Source: GWE2-42-39 sp942493345 (GTDB taxonomy: Bacteria > Bacteroidota > Bacteroidia > Bacteroidales > Prolixibacteraceae). From it: a DNA stretch of 64,000 nt. Where the stretch lies: the NCBI GenBank assembly GCA_942493345.1, contig OW818695.1, forward strand, positions 3,100,001 through 3,164,000, written 5' to 3'. The notes under the pieces are model-generated. The model had not been told where the DNA came from and did no database searches. It saw only the letters and a list, made by a program, of their open reading frames with translations. The number at the start of each line of letters is the position of its first letter. Position 1 is the stretch's first letter. This document shows positions 7,878 through 15,847 of the stretch, piece by piece. The translations under genes and the position numbers were made by a program.

Positions 7878-8915
7878 TTACAGAAATTCGTCGCCAAACG
7901 AAACGCCCATTTTGCGTGATTTGATAACCAACGGCAGGTCGGGAGTAACCAAACTCAGCTTTCCACCAACTTCATGCAATGGAACTGTGGTCAGTTGGTT
8001 ATTTCTAATGGCCACCATTGTCCCGTAACATTCCTGTGCAATACATTCGGCAGCATAGGCGCCGTAGCGGGTTGCCAAAATACGGTCCATGGGCGAAGGG
8101 CTTCCCCCTCTTTGTACATATCCAAGCACGGTCTCACGGGTTTCGATGCCGGTATACAGATGGATTGCTTCTGCAAGGTACGATGCTGCTGATTTTCCTT
8201 CAGGATGCTCGATCCCTTCGGCTACTACCACAATCGAATATGGCTTTTTATCTTCGTAGCGTTCCTCTATTTTCTTGCATACCGAACGTATATTATAATT
8301 CAGCTCGGGCAAAAGAATGATGTCGCCGCCGCCGGCCAGCCCTGCATAGAGTGCAATCCAACCTGCCGTGTGCCCCATCAATTCAATGATCATTACTCGT
8401 TGGTGCGAGTTGGCGGTAGTGTGCAACCGGTCGATTGCTTCAGTTGCGATCTGAACGGCTGAGTCGAAGCCAAAAGTTATATCGGTGCCCCAAACGTCGT
8501 TGTCAATGGTTTTCGGGATACCAATTACGTTTATTCCTTCTTCTTGCAGACGGTTGGCTGTCTTCATGGTGCCGTTACCGCCAATGCAAACCACGCAATC
8601 GAGACCCAGTTCCTTGTAATTTTCCTTGATCAGTTCCGGCTTGTCGCTGTCGCCTTCTTTTACAATTTTATAAGGTTTTTCGCGCGATGTTCCTAGTATG
8701 GTTCCACCTACTGTTAATATTCCCGACAAATCTTTTTCCCGTAAATGAATATAGTCTTTCTCGATCAGTCCTGTAAAGCCGGCGTTAAAACCGATCACTT
8801 CCATCCCGTATTCAATAATTGCCATTTTTCCGACTCCCCGGATTGCCGCGTTTAATCCCGGGCAATCGCCTCCTGCTGTCAGTATGCCGATCCGTTTTGC
8901 TTTTTTGTGGTTCAT
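7878..8915 (-). CDS. pfkA: 6-phosphofructokinase
   Basis: A 345-residue PfkA-superfamily enzyme that phosphorylates fructose 6-phosphate in glycolysis. Visible are the N-terminal TAGGDCPGLN nucleotide loop (about 13-22), GGNGT at 112-116, the catalytic PKTIDND at 134-140 (Asp138 as base), the substrate stretch MGHTAGWIAL, and the C-terminal YVQRGGSP motif. The donor-determining positions are mixed: Gly115 corresponds to the ATP-type Gly104 of E. coli, but Lys135 replaces Gly124, a feature of PPi-using and group III enzymes, and Asn114 replaces the usual Asp. The donor (ATP or PPi) should therefore not be taken as settled. It is monocistronic, with a promoter-like site 83-109 bases upstream. 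Confidence 0.95.
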   Translation of the reverse strand: MNHKKAKRIGILTAGGDCPGLNAAIRGVGKMAIIEYGMEVIGFNAGFTGLIEKDYIHLREKDLSGILTVGGTILGTSREKPYKIVKEGDSDKPELIKENYKELGLDCVVCIGGNGTMKTANRLQEEGINVIGIPKTIDNDVWGTDITFGFDSAVQIATEAIDRLHTTANSHQRVMIIELMGHTAGWIALYAGLAGGGDIILLPELNYNIRSVCKKIEERYEDKKPYSIVVVAEGIEHPEGKSAASYLAEAIHLYTGIETRETVLGYVQRGGSPSPMDRILATRYGAYAAECIAQECYGTMVAIRNNQLTTVPLHEVGGKLSLVTPDLPLVIKSRKMGVSFGDEFL

Positions 8916-8997
8916 ACTATTCGTTATTTTACTGAGTGACTAATTTTTTATTCCTAATCTAAATTACTAAAACAATTCGCTTCTTTTCTGTTTTTTG

Positions 8998-9024
8998 CAA
9001 AATTATAAAATCAAAAAATCCAAA
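8998..9024 (-). promoter_or_regulatory. Candidate pfkA promoter
   Basis: On the minus strand TTTG (9024-9021) is followed after 15 bases by TAATTTTG (9005-8998), matching the TAnnTTTG -7 element; the spacing is a little shorter than the usual 17-20. The predicted leader is about 75 bases. Confidence 0.4.
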
Positions 9025-9094
9025 CAAGGGCAAGTTTGTTTCTAAAAATGGTGGACCGATTGTGAATTTTGACAATTGTTTCCGATGAACAGAC

Positions 9095-9123
9095 TTTGAA
9101 ATACTGATCTTTTTTTAACTTTG
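9095..9123 (+). promoter_or_regulatory. Candidate promoter of the DUF1080 gene
   Basis: TTTG at 9095-9098 and TAACTTTG at 9116-9123 with a 17-base spacer, a good match to the Bacteroidota -33/-7 promoter. The ATG follows at 9166. Confidence 0.55.
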
Positions 9124-9165
9124 TTTTCATCAATTCATATACACTAATTTTAAATTATTTCAAAA

Positions 9166-9966
9166 ATGAAGCAAATTTTATTCTATTTTATGGTTGCCGT
9201 TCTGTTTGTAGCGGTAAGCTGCCAATCGGCTCAGAAAAAAGCAGAGAACGCCGAAACCAAAGCATGTTGCGACACAACGAAAGCTGCTGTTGTCGAATTA
9301 AATGCCTTGTCTGTCGATGAACAATCGGGCGGCTGGGTTTTGTTGTTCGATGGTAAAACTTCGCAGGGCTGGAGGGGTTATAACAAAACTGAATTCCCCA
9401 AAGCATGGAGTGTTGTTGACGGAACATTGTTTTGCAAAGGATCGGGCAATGGAGAAGCTGGCGCTGTCGATGGTGGCGACATTCTTTTCGATAAAAAATT
9501 CAAAAATTTTAATTTGAAAGTTGAATGGAAGATTTCAAAAGGCGGTAACTCAGGTATTTTTTACCTCGGACAGGAAGTTCCTGAATGGCCCATCTACAAA
9601 ACAGCTCCTGAAATGCAGGTTCTCGACAACGCAAATCATGTGGATGCCAATTTAGGTAAAGATGGAAACCGCCAGGCTGGTTCGTTATATGATTTGATTC
9701 CTGCCAAACCGCAAAATTCCAAACCTTTTGGCGAATGGAATACAGCTGAAATTATTGTATACCAGGGAACTGTTGTTCATAAACAAAATGGTGAAACCGT
9801 ACTTGAATACCATTTGTGGACAGACGATTGGAACAAGTTGGTTGCCGGAAGTAAATTCCCGGAATTGAACCCCAACTGGGCAAAAGTTGCCGAAGAAGGT
9901 TTTATCGCCCTTCAGGATCATGGCTGCGATGTTTGGTTCCGCAACATCAAAATCAAAGAATTGTAA
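9166..9966 (+). CDS. DUF1080 (3-keto-disaccharide hydrolase-like) lipoprotein
   Basis: A 266-residue exported protein. The N-terminus is a lipoprotein signal with Cys19 in the sequence AVSCQS, then a short low-complexity linker, then a concanavalin-like DUF1080 domain (about 50-264) with the typical start GWVLLFDGKTSQGWRGY, the central GGNSGIFYLGQ stretch, the AGSLYDLI stretch and the C-terminal strand ending in WFRNIKIKEL. Some family members hydrolyse 3-keto-glycosides; many are uncharacterised. It stands alone between its own promoter and terminator, so it gives no pathway context. Family assignment is firm; the enzymatic substrate is not. Confidence 0.9.
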   Translation: MKQILFYFMVAVLFVAVSCQSAQKKAENAETKACCDTTKAAVVELNALSVDEQSGGWVLLFDGKTSQGWRGYNKTEFPKAWSVVDGTLFCKGSGNGEAGAVDGGDILFDKKFKNFNLKVEWKISKGGNSGIFYLGQEVPEWPIYKTAPEMQVLDNANHVDANLGKDGNRQAGSLYDLIPAKPQNSKPFGEWNTAEIIVYQGTVVHKQNGETVLEYHLWTDDWNKLVAGSKFPELNPNWAKVAEEGFIALQDHGCDVWFRNIKIKEL

Positions 9967-9988
9967 TCGACCAATTTTTTACAATATG

Positions 9989-10019
9989 AGCCGGTTCCTG
10001 TAAAGAACCGGCTTTTTTA
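9989..10019 (+). terminator. Intrinsic terminator after DUF1080 gene
   Basis: Nine-base-pair GC-rich stem (9989-9997 with 10005-10013), 7-base loop, and a run of six T. It begins 22 bases after the stop codon. Confidence 0.88.
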
Positions 10020-10080
10020 TCCTGATTTTGAATGTAAATTCACGATTGCTCAATTGGACTGGGCTTCTGGAATCTTTAAT

Positions 10081-11226
10081 TTAGAACCGCAATTGGTCGT
10101 AAATTATTTTCAGCATTTCTTTTTCATTTTCCCAGCACAATTCGCTGGCTGCCTTTTTCAGGTTTTCCTTCCAAACAGCAATTCGCTCCCGGTCGTTTAA
10201 AATGCCGGTGATTTGCTTTGCCATTTGCTGCGGCTGGTGGCTGTCGAGGATGGCGCCAACCCTGTAATCGGTAACAACTTTTTTCATTTCCGGCAGGTTC
10301 GAAACCAATACCGGAATTCCGGCCTGGATGTAATCGAACAATTTGTTGGGAAGTGCATATTTGTAGTTCAGCCCCAAATCTTCTTCGATGGAAAGCCCCA
10401 AATCGGCCTGTACGGTAATGTATTTCACGTCGTTGAACGACATCCGACCCAAAAATTTTACTTTATCCTGAAGCTGAAGACTGTGTGTAAGCGCTTTCAG
10501 TTGGATGGCAATATCGCCATCGCCTGCGACCACCAGCACCGCATTGTCTATTTCCTGCATGGCGCGTACTATTTGTTCCAACCCCCGGCCAATGTTCAGC
10601 GCTCCCTGGTAAAGGATGATTTTCTTTCCACCAAAATCGAGCTTTTTGTCGTCCGGGATTTCAAATGGCGCCATGCGGTCGGGAACATTTCGTACCACAT
10701 GAAAATAAGTTCCGTATTTGTAGCGATATGCCTCGGCAATCGACGGACAAACGGTGTAGGCGTTCCTGATTCTCGGGAGCAGTTCTTTTTCCAGTTTTTC
10801 CCATTTTTGGCGCACTTGGGGGCGGGTTACCAATTCCGGGACTTCCGTAAAATATTCGTGGCTGTCGTAATACAAAGGACTGTTGGTTAGTCTTGAGACT
10901 ATAAAATTGGGCAACAGGGTATCGAGGTCGTTCGAAACAAAAACATTAAATTTTGAAAAGAGCAAAGTGAAAAACAAACGGATGTTGTATTCGGCATAAA
11001 AAAATGGGCCTTTTCTGAAATGCAGGCACATCCGGTGCGTATTATAGGTGCGGCTGATCGGGAGGCTTTCAGGCAACAGGCGACCAATCAGGGTGACCTC
11101 GTACCCCATCTCCTGAAGCGTGGTTGCCACTTTATGTACCCGGTTGTCGGTTACCAGGTCGTTAATGACGCTGATTGCGATTCGTTTCAATTTCTCGGTT
11201 TTGTTTGTAAATGTATCTATTTTCAA
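10081..11226 (-). CDS. Glycosyltransferase, GT4-like GT-B fold
   Basis: A 381-residue cytoplasmic glycosyltransferase. The N-terminal half (about 15-195) has the acceptor-side Rossmann fold, including the DNRVHKVATTL and YDSHEYF stretches. The C-terminal half has the donor-binding fold: LYQGALNIGRGLEQ, VVAGDGD, VKFLGRM and an E-x7-E-like region around SIEEDLGLNYKYALPNKLFDY, followed by AGIPVLVSN. Such enzymes transfer a sugar from a nucleotide donor in surface polysaccharide or lipid glycosylation. Donor and acceptor cannot be told. It lies alone, tail to tail with the DUF1080 gene and back to back with murB. The ATG at 11226 is used; the first 13 residues precede the first strand and a later start is possible. 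Confidence 0.88.
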   Translation of the reverse strand: MKIDTFTNKTEKLKRIAISVINDLVTDNRVHKVATTLQEMGYEVTLIGRLLPESLPISRTYNTHRMCLHFRKGPFFYAEYNIRLFFTLLFSKFNVFVSNDLDTLLPNFIVSRLTNSPLYYDSHEYFTEVPELVTRPQVRQKWEKLEKELLPRIRNAYTVCPSIAEAYRYKYGTYFHVVRNVPDRMAPFEIPDDKKLDFGGKKIILYQGALNIGRGLEQIVRAMQEIDNAVLVVAGDGDIAIQLKALTHSLQLQDKVKFLGRMSFNDVKYITVQADLGLSIEEDLGLNYKYALPNKLFDYIQAGIPVLVSNLPEMKKVVTDYRVGAILDSHQPQQMAKQITGILNDRERIAVWKENLKKAASELCWENEKEMLKIIYDQLRF

Positions 11227-11346
11227 CGATTACTTTCCGAAAAAAGTGTTTCGTAATTGATCTGCTAAAAATAGCTATTATCGGTAAATGGGGAGAACCA
11301 GATTCGGTAAACTGCCGGATTTTATCTTTTAGGACGCGATATTCAA

Positions 11347-11376
11347 TTGGTTTTTAAGGCCTGCTGATTATCTTTG
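11347..11376 (+). promoter_or_regulatory. Candidate murB promoter
   Basis: TTG at 11347-11349 and TATCTTTG at 11369-11376 with a 19-base spacer, matching the -33/-7 pattern. The start codon is only 14 bases further, so the mRNA leader would be under 10 bases, which is unusually short. Confidence 0.45.
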
Positions 11377-11390
11377 GACAAATTTCAGTC

Positions 11391-12407
11391 ATGATACATT
11401 TCCAGAAGAATTTTTCGCTTAAAAACTACAATACGTTTGGCATTGAAGCCCGTGCCAAATACTTTTTCGAGTTCACCGAATTGAATGACCTTACTGATTT
11501 TTTGAGCCTGGATACCACTTGGGAAGATGAACCTGTCCTGATGATTGGAAGTGGCAGCAATCTGTTGTTTCTGAGCGATTTCGACGGAATCGTCCTTTTT
11601 TGCGATATTCCCGGTATCAAGTTGATTGATGAAAGCCGCAACCAGGTTTGGATTGAAGCAGGAGCGGGGGTCAACTGGGACGAACTGGTTGAATACTCGG
11701 TTTTTTACGGTTGGGGTGGAATGGAAAACCTGTCGCTGATTCCCGGGAAAGTGGGAGCTGTGCCGGTACAAAATATCGGGGCGTATGGTGTGGAGGCAAA
11801 AGATTTGATTGAAATGGTAAACGGCTTCGACCTGAAAACCATGACGGACTATTCGATTCCGGTACACGATTGCCAGTTTGCCTATCGCGACAGCATTTTT
11901 AAGCACGAGCTAAAAAACCGTTTTCTGGTTACCAGCGTGATTTTCCGGCTGGAGAAATTTCCGGAGTACAAACTCGATTACGGCGATTTGAAAAATGAAA
12001 CTGAAAAGCTGGGAGCGGTGAATGTCCGCAACATCCGTAAAGCAGTGGTGGGTGTCCGCGAATCGAAGTTGCCCGATCCAAAGGTGAACGGCAATGCAGG
12101 CAGTTTTTTTAAAAATCCCGTGGTTGATGCTGCGTTGTCTGAAAAATTAAAATCGGAATTCGGAAACATCCCGGTTTATCCGTCTGCGGATGGAAAAGTA
12201 AAACTGGCTGCCGGTTGGCTGATCGATCAGTGCGGCTGGAAAGGTTTTCGCGACGGCGATGCCGGAGTACACGAAAAACAGGCACTGGTGCTGGTAAACT
12301 ACGGAAATGCCACGGGCCGCCAGATATTCGAACTTTCCGAAAAAATAAAACAATCGGCACTCGATAAATTCGGTGTTGAACTGGAGCGTGAAGTGAATGT
12401 GATTTAG
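11391..12407 (+). CDS. murB: UDP-N-acetylenolpyruvoylglucosamine reductase (MurB)
   Basis: A 338-residue flavoenzyme that reduces UDP-GlcNAc-enolpyruvate to UDP-MurNAc with NADPH in peptidoglycan precursor synthesis. It has the FAD_binding_4 domain (SGSNLLF near 63-69, then LSLIPGKVGAVPVQNIGAYG near 115-135 for FAD contact) and the MurB C-terminal domain. Catalytic features are visible: the YRDSIFK segment, the GNAGSFFKNP segment containing the proton-donor Ser, and the terminal HEKQALVLVN region with a Glu-containing C-terminus. Length and the extra segment match the E. coli-like type I enzyme. It is monocistronic with a near-leaderless predicted transcript. Confidence 0.96.
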   Translation: MIHFQKNFSLKNYNTFGIEARAKYFFEFTELNDLTDFLSLDTTWEDEPVLMIGSGSNLLFLSDFDGIVLFCDIPGIKLIDESRNQVWIEAGAGVNWDELVEYSVFYGWGGMENLSLIPGKVGAVPVQNIGAYGVEAKDLIEMVNGFDLKTMTDYSIPVHDCQFAYRDSIFKHELKNRFLVTSVIFRLEKFPEYKLDYGDLKNETEKLGAVNVRNIRKAVVGVRESKLPDPKVNGNAGSFFKNPVVDAALSEKLKSEFGNIPVYPSADGKVKLAAGWLIDQCGWKGFRDGDAGVHEKQALVLVNYGNATGRQIFELSEKIKQSALDKFGVELEREVNVI

Positions 12408-12600
12408 TCGTGAGTAGCGAGTCATTAGTAAAAATAGATAGAAGAGAATAATTTGTGGCGCAGAAGAATAAGATTAATAATAAAAACCTTATTAGAAGAA
12501 AATTAATGCCACGCAGATATGTGGTATAAAAATTACAGGACTACTTTTTTAACGGCAGATACGAAAACAGCCCGCAACTTTGCACTGGATTTAAAACAAC

Positions 12601-12627
12601 AAAGCCACCGGAATCCCCGATGGCTTT
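12601..12627 (-). terminator. Hairpin after the TonB receptor gene
   Basis: Inverted repeat AAAGCCA (12601-12607) with TGGCTTT (12621-12627), extended by imperfect GC pairs inside. On the minus strand it is followed by a T-rich stretch. It ends 15 bases beyond the stop of the minus-strand TonB receptor gene. Confidence 0.6.
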
Positions 12628-12641
12628 GCTGTTTTTATCCA

Positions 12642-14885
12642 TTAATGATCGTAACCGCCGAGCTCGTCATGCTGCGGTCGGTTTAAGGTAAACCGGATAC
12701 CCGCATACATTTTCCGGCCCAGAACAGGGCCCCATATTTTGGTTGCATCGAACCAGGGACCGTACGGGTCTTCGGCGCCAATTACCGGATGGTCCATCAT
12801 AAAATTGGTCAGGTTTTCAGCGCCGGCATAAATGCTCCACCGTTTGAAATATTTGGTTACCTGTGCATTCATCACAGTAAACGACGAAAACTCGCTTCCC
12901 ATATTATAAGCTGCCGGAGCGTCCGGTGTTTGCGGAATGCGCCCGCCGCCATTCAACTGCAACGTGTAGTCGAACATCCAGCTTTTGTTCGGAGTGGTGT
13001 AATTCAGGGTTACCAAACCTTTGTACCGGCTGGTCAGCGGTTTTTCGAGCAATTCGCCGCCAATGGTCTGTTTCACATCGTTGCCACGGTAAGCCAGTGT
13101 AATGTCGAGTCCGGCAACAGGCTGATATTTCAGGTCAACCTGGTAGCTGTTGGCATACGATTTTCCGTCGAGTGGGTAAAACAATATTTCGGTTGCCGAA
13201 CTTTCCATATCGACCACCAACTGATCGATGAAACTGGTACGGTAAAACTCGGCTCCAATCGAAAGTTCACGCCCAAAAAGATCAACCGTTTGAACCGCGC
13301 TTGCCCCGAAGTTCCATGCATTTTCCTGCATCAGTTCGTTGTCGAATTTGAAACTGCGCGATGAGGATAGAAGGTAGCTGTTTTCGGCAATCAGGTTGGC
13401 TGTGCGGTAGCCTTTTCCGGCCGATGCCCGCAGGGTCAGGTGTTCGGATGGCGCATAGCGAAAATGAAACCGCGGTGTATAAAACGTTCCGAACCAATTG
13501 TGAAAATCAGCGCGAATACCGGCCATTATCGTGTAAAGAGCTCCTTTCTTATGGGTCCATTCGAAGTACATGCCGGGAACCGATTCGTAATTCGAATAAT
13601 CGGTAGTATTGAAAATCTGGTCAATCTGGTCGTAATAATAACTCAGGCCGGTGGAATACTGGTGCCCGGATTCGGGCGAAAACAGCGATGAAAAAATCAG
13701 GTTGGCATAGACATTTGTTTCATCGGCATTGTAGCTGTTTTTCCCAAACATGGATTCTGTGCTGTGAAGTGCAACATTTGAAATAAAAGCGACACTGCGA
13801 CTGCGTTGTACATCCCATGAATACCCGTTTTTGAACGAAAATTCAGCCCGTTGGTTATCGATGTAACTACCATACGGTAGCCCGGGGTTTTGTGCGGCCC
13901 CTTTTCTGTAGTCCAGCTGGCCGCCCAGCCGTTCTTCCGTCAGTAAATTTATTCCACCAATTGCGTGGTATCCATTTCCTGAATCATATTGCCATCGGTT
14001 GATGAAATGGTACTGCTCGGTCAGCGGATGGTCGAGAAAGCCATCGTGGTTGTGGTCTATTTCTTTTGAAATATCTTCAGCATGAAAAAATATCCCGGTG
14101 CTGAGATGGTCAGACAGTTTCAAGCCTGTGTTGGCGTTGAACTCCAGCTTTCCGTCGTCGCCCGAGAACAGGTTCAGGTGCAGTAGTTCGTCGCTGTCGG
14201 GCTTTTTGTATTCCACATTGATTTGCCCGGTAATCGATTCGTAGCCGTTTATTACCGACGATGCACCTTTCGATACCTGAATGGATTCCATCCACGGGCC
14301 GGGAATGTAGGTCAGTCCGTAGTTGGTAGCCAACCCGCGCAGGTTCGGATAATTTTCGGTTTGTAAACTGGTGTACAATCCCGACAGACCCAGTAATTTT
14401 ATTTGTTTGGCGCCGGTCACCGCATCGTTATACGACACATCAACCGATGCATTGGTCTCGAAACTTTCCGAAAGGTTGCAGCAGGCGGCTTTATGCAGCT
14501 CGGCCCCGTTTATTTTTTGCGTGTAAATCGGGTCGATCTTTGAAATGTAACTTCCCTTGTTCTTCTCAACTACTGTTACTTCTCCCAGTTCGCGGTTCTC
14601 ACTCAAAACCACTTCCAGATTCTTACTGTTTTCAACATGAATTGTATCGGTTTTGTAACCGACAAATGAAAATACCAGCATGTGGTGCTGATGTTTGTTT
14701 TCTACTTCAAAACGGCCATCGGCATCGGATACAGTACCATGATCGGTCCCCATCCAGAAAATATTTACCCCCGGCAGCGGTTCTTTATGTCCTTCGTGCA
14801 GTTCGTAAACTGTTCCGCTGACAGTTTGTGCAACAGTATTTCCTGCCAATAAAAGCAGGAGGATACCCAATATGTATAGTTTCAT
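12642..14885 (-). CDS. TonB-dependent receptor, probably for metal uptake
   Basis: An outer membrane TonB-dependent receptor of about 747 residues. I prefer the ATG at 14885, which gives a clean signal peptide (MKLYILGILLLLLAG...AQ); an ATG nine codons upstream would add a charged extension. After the signal come a CarboxypepD_reg-like domain (about 20-100), a plug domain containing a Cys-Cys pair (HKAACCNLSE) and a GLSGLYTSLQ-type loop, and a 22-strand-type barrel ending in an unusual His-containing tail (GGYDH). The early region is His-rich (HEGHKEP, NKHQHHM). The CC-containing plug and the small upstream Cys protein resemble loci next to heavy-metal transport genes in Bacteroidota, so copper or another metal is a plausible ligand (inference). 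The small gene ends 20 bases upstream of the longer possible start, so they form an operon. Confidence 0.85.
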   Translation of the reverse strand: MKLYILGILLLLLAGNTVAQTVSGTVYELHEGHKEPLPGVNIFWMGTDHGTVSDADGRFEVENKHQHHMLVFSFVGYKTDTIHVENSKNLEVVLSENRELGEVTVVEKNKGSYISKIDPIYTQKINGAELHKAACCNLSESFETNASVDVSYNDAVTGAKQIKLLGLSGLYTSLQTENYPNLRGLATNYGLTYIPGPWMESIQVSKGASSVINGYESITGQINVEYKKPDSDELLHLNLFSGDDGKLEFNANTGLKLSDHLSTGIFFHAEDISKEIDHNHDGFLDHPLTEQYHFINRWQYDSGNGYHAIGGINLLTEERLGGQLDYRKGAAQNPGLPYGSYIDNQRAEFSFKNGYSWDVQRSRSVAFISNVALHSTESMFGKNSYNADETNVYANLIFSSLFSPESGHQYSTGLSYYYDQIDQIFNTTDYSNYESVPGMYFEWTHKKGALYTIMAGIRADFHNWFGTFYTPRFHFRYAPSEHLTLRASAGKGYRTANLIAENSYLLSSSRSFKFDNELMQENAWNFGASAVQTVDLFGRELSIGAEFYRTSFIDQLVVDMESSATEILFYPLDGKSYANSYQVDLKYQPVAGLDITLAYRGNDVKQTIGGELLEKPLTSRYKGLVTLNYTTPNKSWMFDYTLQLNGGGRIPQTPDAPAAYNMGSEFSSFTVMNAQVTKYFKRWSIYAGAENLTNFMMDHPVIGAEDPYGPWFDATKIWGPVLGRKMYAGIRFTLNRPQHDELGGYDH

Positions 14886-14932
14886 TATTATTTCATTTAA
14901 ATTCAACTTCAAAAAATCTCACTCCACAGTTC

Positions 14933-15373
14933 CTAGATAAGCTGCGAATGAGTGTCGTCGAATTTAAACTGATGGAAAAGTGTAATTATTTTTTGCCCTG
15001 AAATGATCAAAGGCGGCGGGTTGCCGGTGGCAATGAGCAACGCCTTTCCCGACTTCAGATTTTGAGACCCTTCTATTTCAGAAAATAGGATATTGATGAT
15101 TTCAAGCTGAACAGGCGGTGCTGCAACGGTTGCATTTCCAGCTAAAAAATGAATGCTGAGTTTTACAAAGAAAGCTTCATGCGTATCGCAATTGGCGCAT
15201 GAGTTGTCTTTTGAATCGGCATCCGAATGACAAACCTGCGGCTCAATGAACACATAAAGTTGTTCATCCTGTAAGCATTTACAGTGCAGCTTATAGATGG
15301 TGAGCCCGGTGGTCGAAACCAGCAAAACCATCATTAGTACAATATTGCCAATATTTTTAAGCGCCTGTTTCAT
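14933..15373 (-). CDS. Small exported Cys-containing protein, HYC_CC_PP-like
   Basis: A 146-residue protein with an N-terminal hydrophobic segment (about 8-26) acting as signal or anchor. It has HCKC at 30-33, another Cys at 48, a CANC pair at 59-62, and a PPP near 118-120. This order resembles the Bacteroidota HYC_CC_PP family of small exported proteins found beside TonB receptors, although the motif spellings differ, so the assignment is tentative. The cysteines and histidines could bind a metal. It is the first gene of a two-gene operon with the TonB receptor; 47 bases separate its stop from the preferred receptor start. Confidence 0.65.
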   Translation of the reverse strand: MKQALKNIGNIVLMMVLLVSTTGLTIYKLHCKCLQDEQLYVFIEPQVCHSDADSKDNSCANCDTHEAFFVKLSIHFLAGNATVAAPPVQLEIINILFSEIEGSQNLKSGKALLIATGNPPPLIISGQKIITLFHQFKFDDTHSQLI

Positions 15374-15787
15374 TTTGTATAAATCTTCAAACTTGATCGG
15401 AAAATTCTCGTATCCGCCTTTTACTTCTCAAACTAAATTTTCAACGTATGTCTGCCTGCCGTCGAGACAGGGAATAGCCATTTCTTCATTTTCTGTTGGT
15501 TTGAGCTTTAGCTCTAATGGCTATTTTATCCTTTAATATAAAAGAATGTCCAAAAATAGATATAAAGGCTGAACGTTGAATCGCTATTAGAAAACATTAA
15601 CAAACAAATGATATTAAAATCAGATATGAATCAAGAGTTTGTGTGAAATTTTTGAGTTTTCCCCGTCTTCATACAGGACTGGCTCTTCCTTTTCCAATCG
15701 ATAAAAAGGACGATGTCCTGATCTTTGGTATGACAGCAACAAACCCTCCGCCGGACGGTGCGACAGTCTGCCTGCCATTTTCAAAAA
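15374..15787. other. Non-coding spacer with inverted repeats
   Basis: No convincing gene. It holds the promoter side of the HYC_CC_PP-like/TonB receptor operon. A 10-base inverted repeat (AATAGCCATT at 15473-15482 with AATGGCTATT at 15516-15525) encloses a second small palindrome (GAGCTTTAGCTC at 15503-15514). The 11-mer GTCTGCCTGCC occurs twice (15450-15460 and 15766-15776), possibly remnants of a dispersed repeat. On the minus strand the large inverted repeat lies in what could be the 5' leader of the metal operon, about 100-150 bases before the start codon. Confidence 0.4.
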
Positions 15788-15788
15788 G

Positions 15789-15821
15789 AGAGGCTGTCCT
15801 AAAAAGTATCGGACAGCCTCT
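15789..15821 (-). terminator. Intrinsic terminator after htpG
   Basis: A perfect 11-base-pair stem (15789-15799 with 15811-15821) and an 11-base loop. On the minus strand it is followed by CTTTTTGA. It begins 27 bases beyond the htpG stop. Confidence 0.8.
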
Positions 15822-15847
15822 TCTATCCATCTTTTTATGTTCCCGGT

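Noticed and set aside
14886..14912. ATG at 14912 as start of the TonB receptor
   Set aside because: It adds nine residues before an already complete signal peptide starting at 14885; kept only as an alternative.
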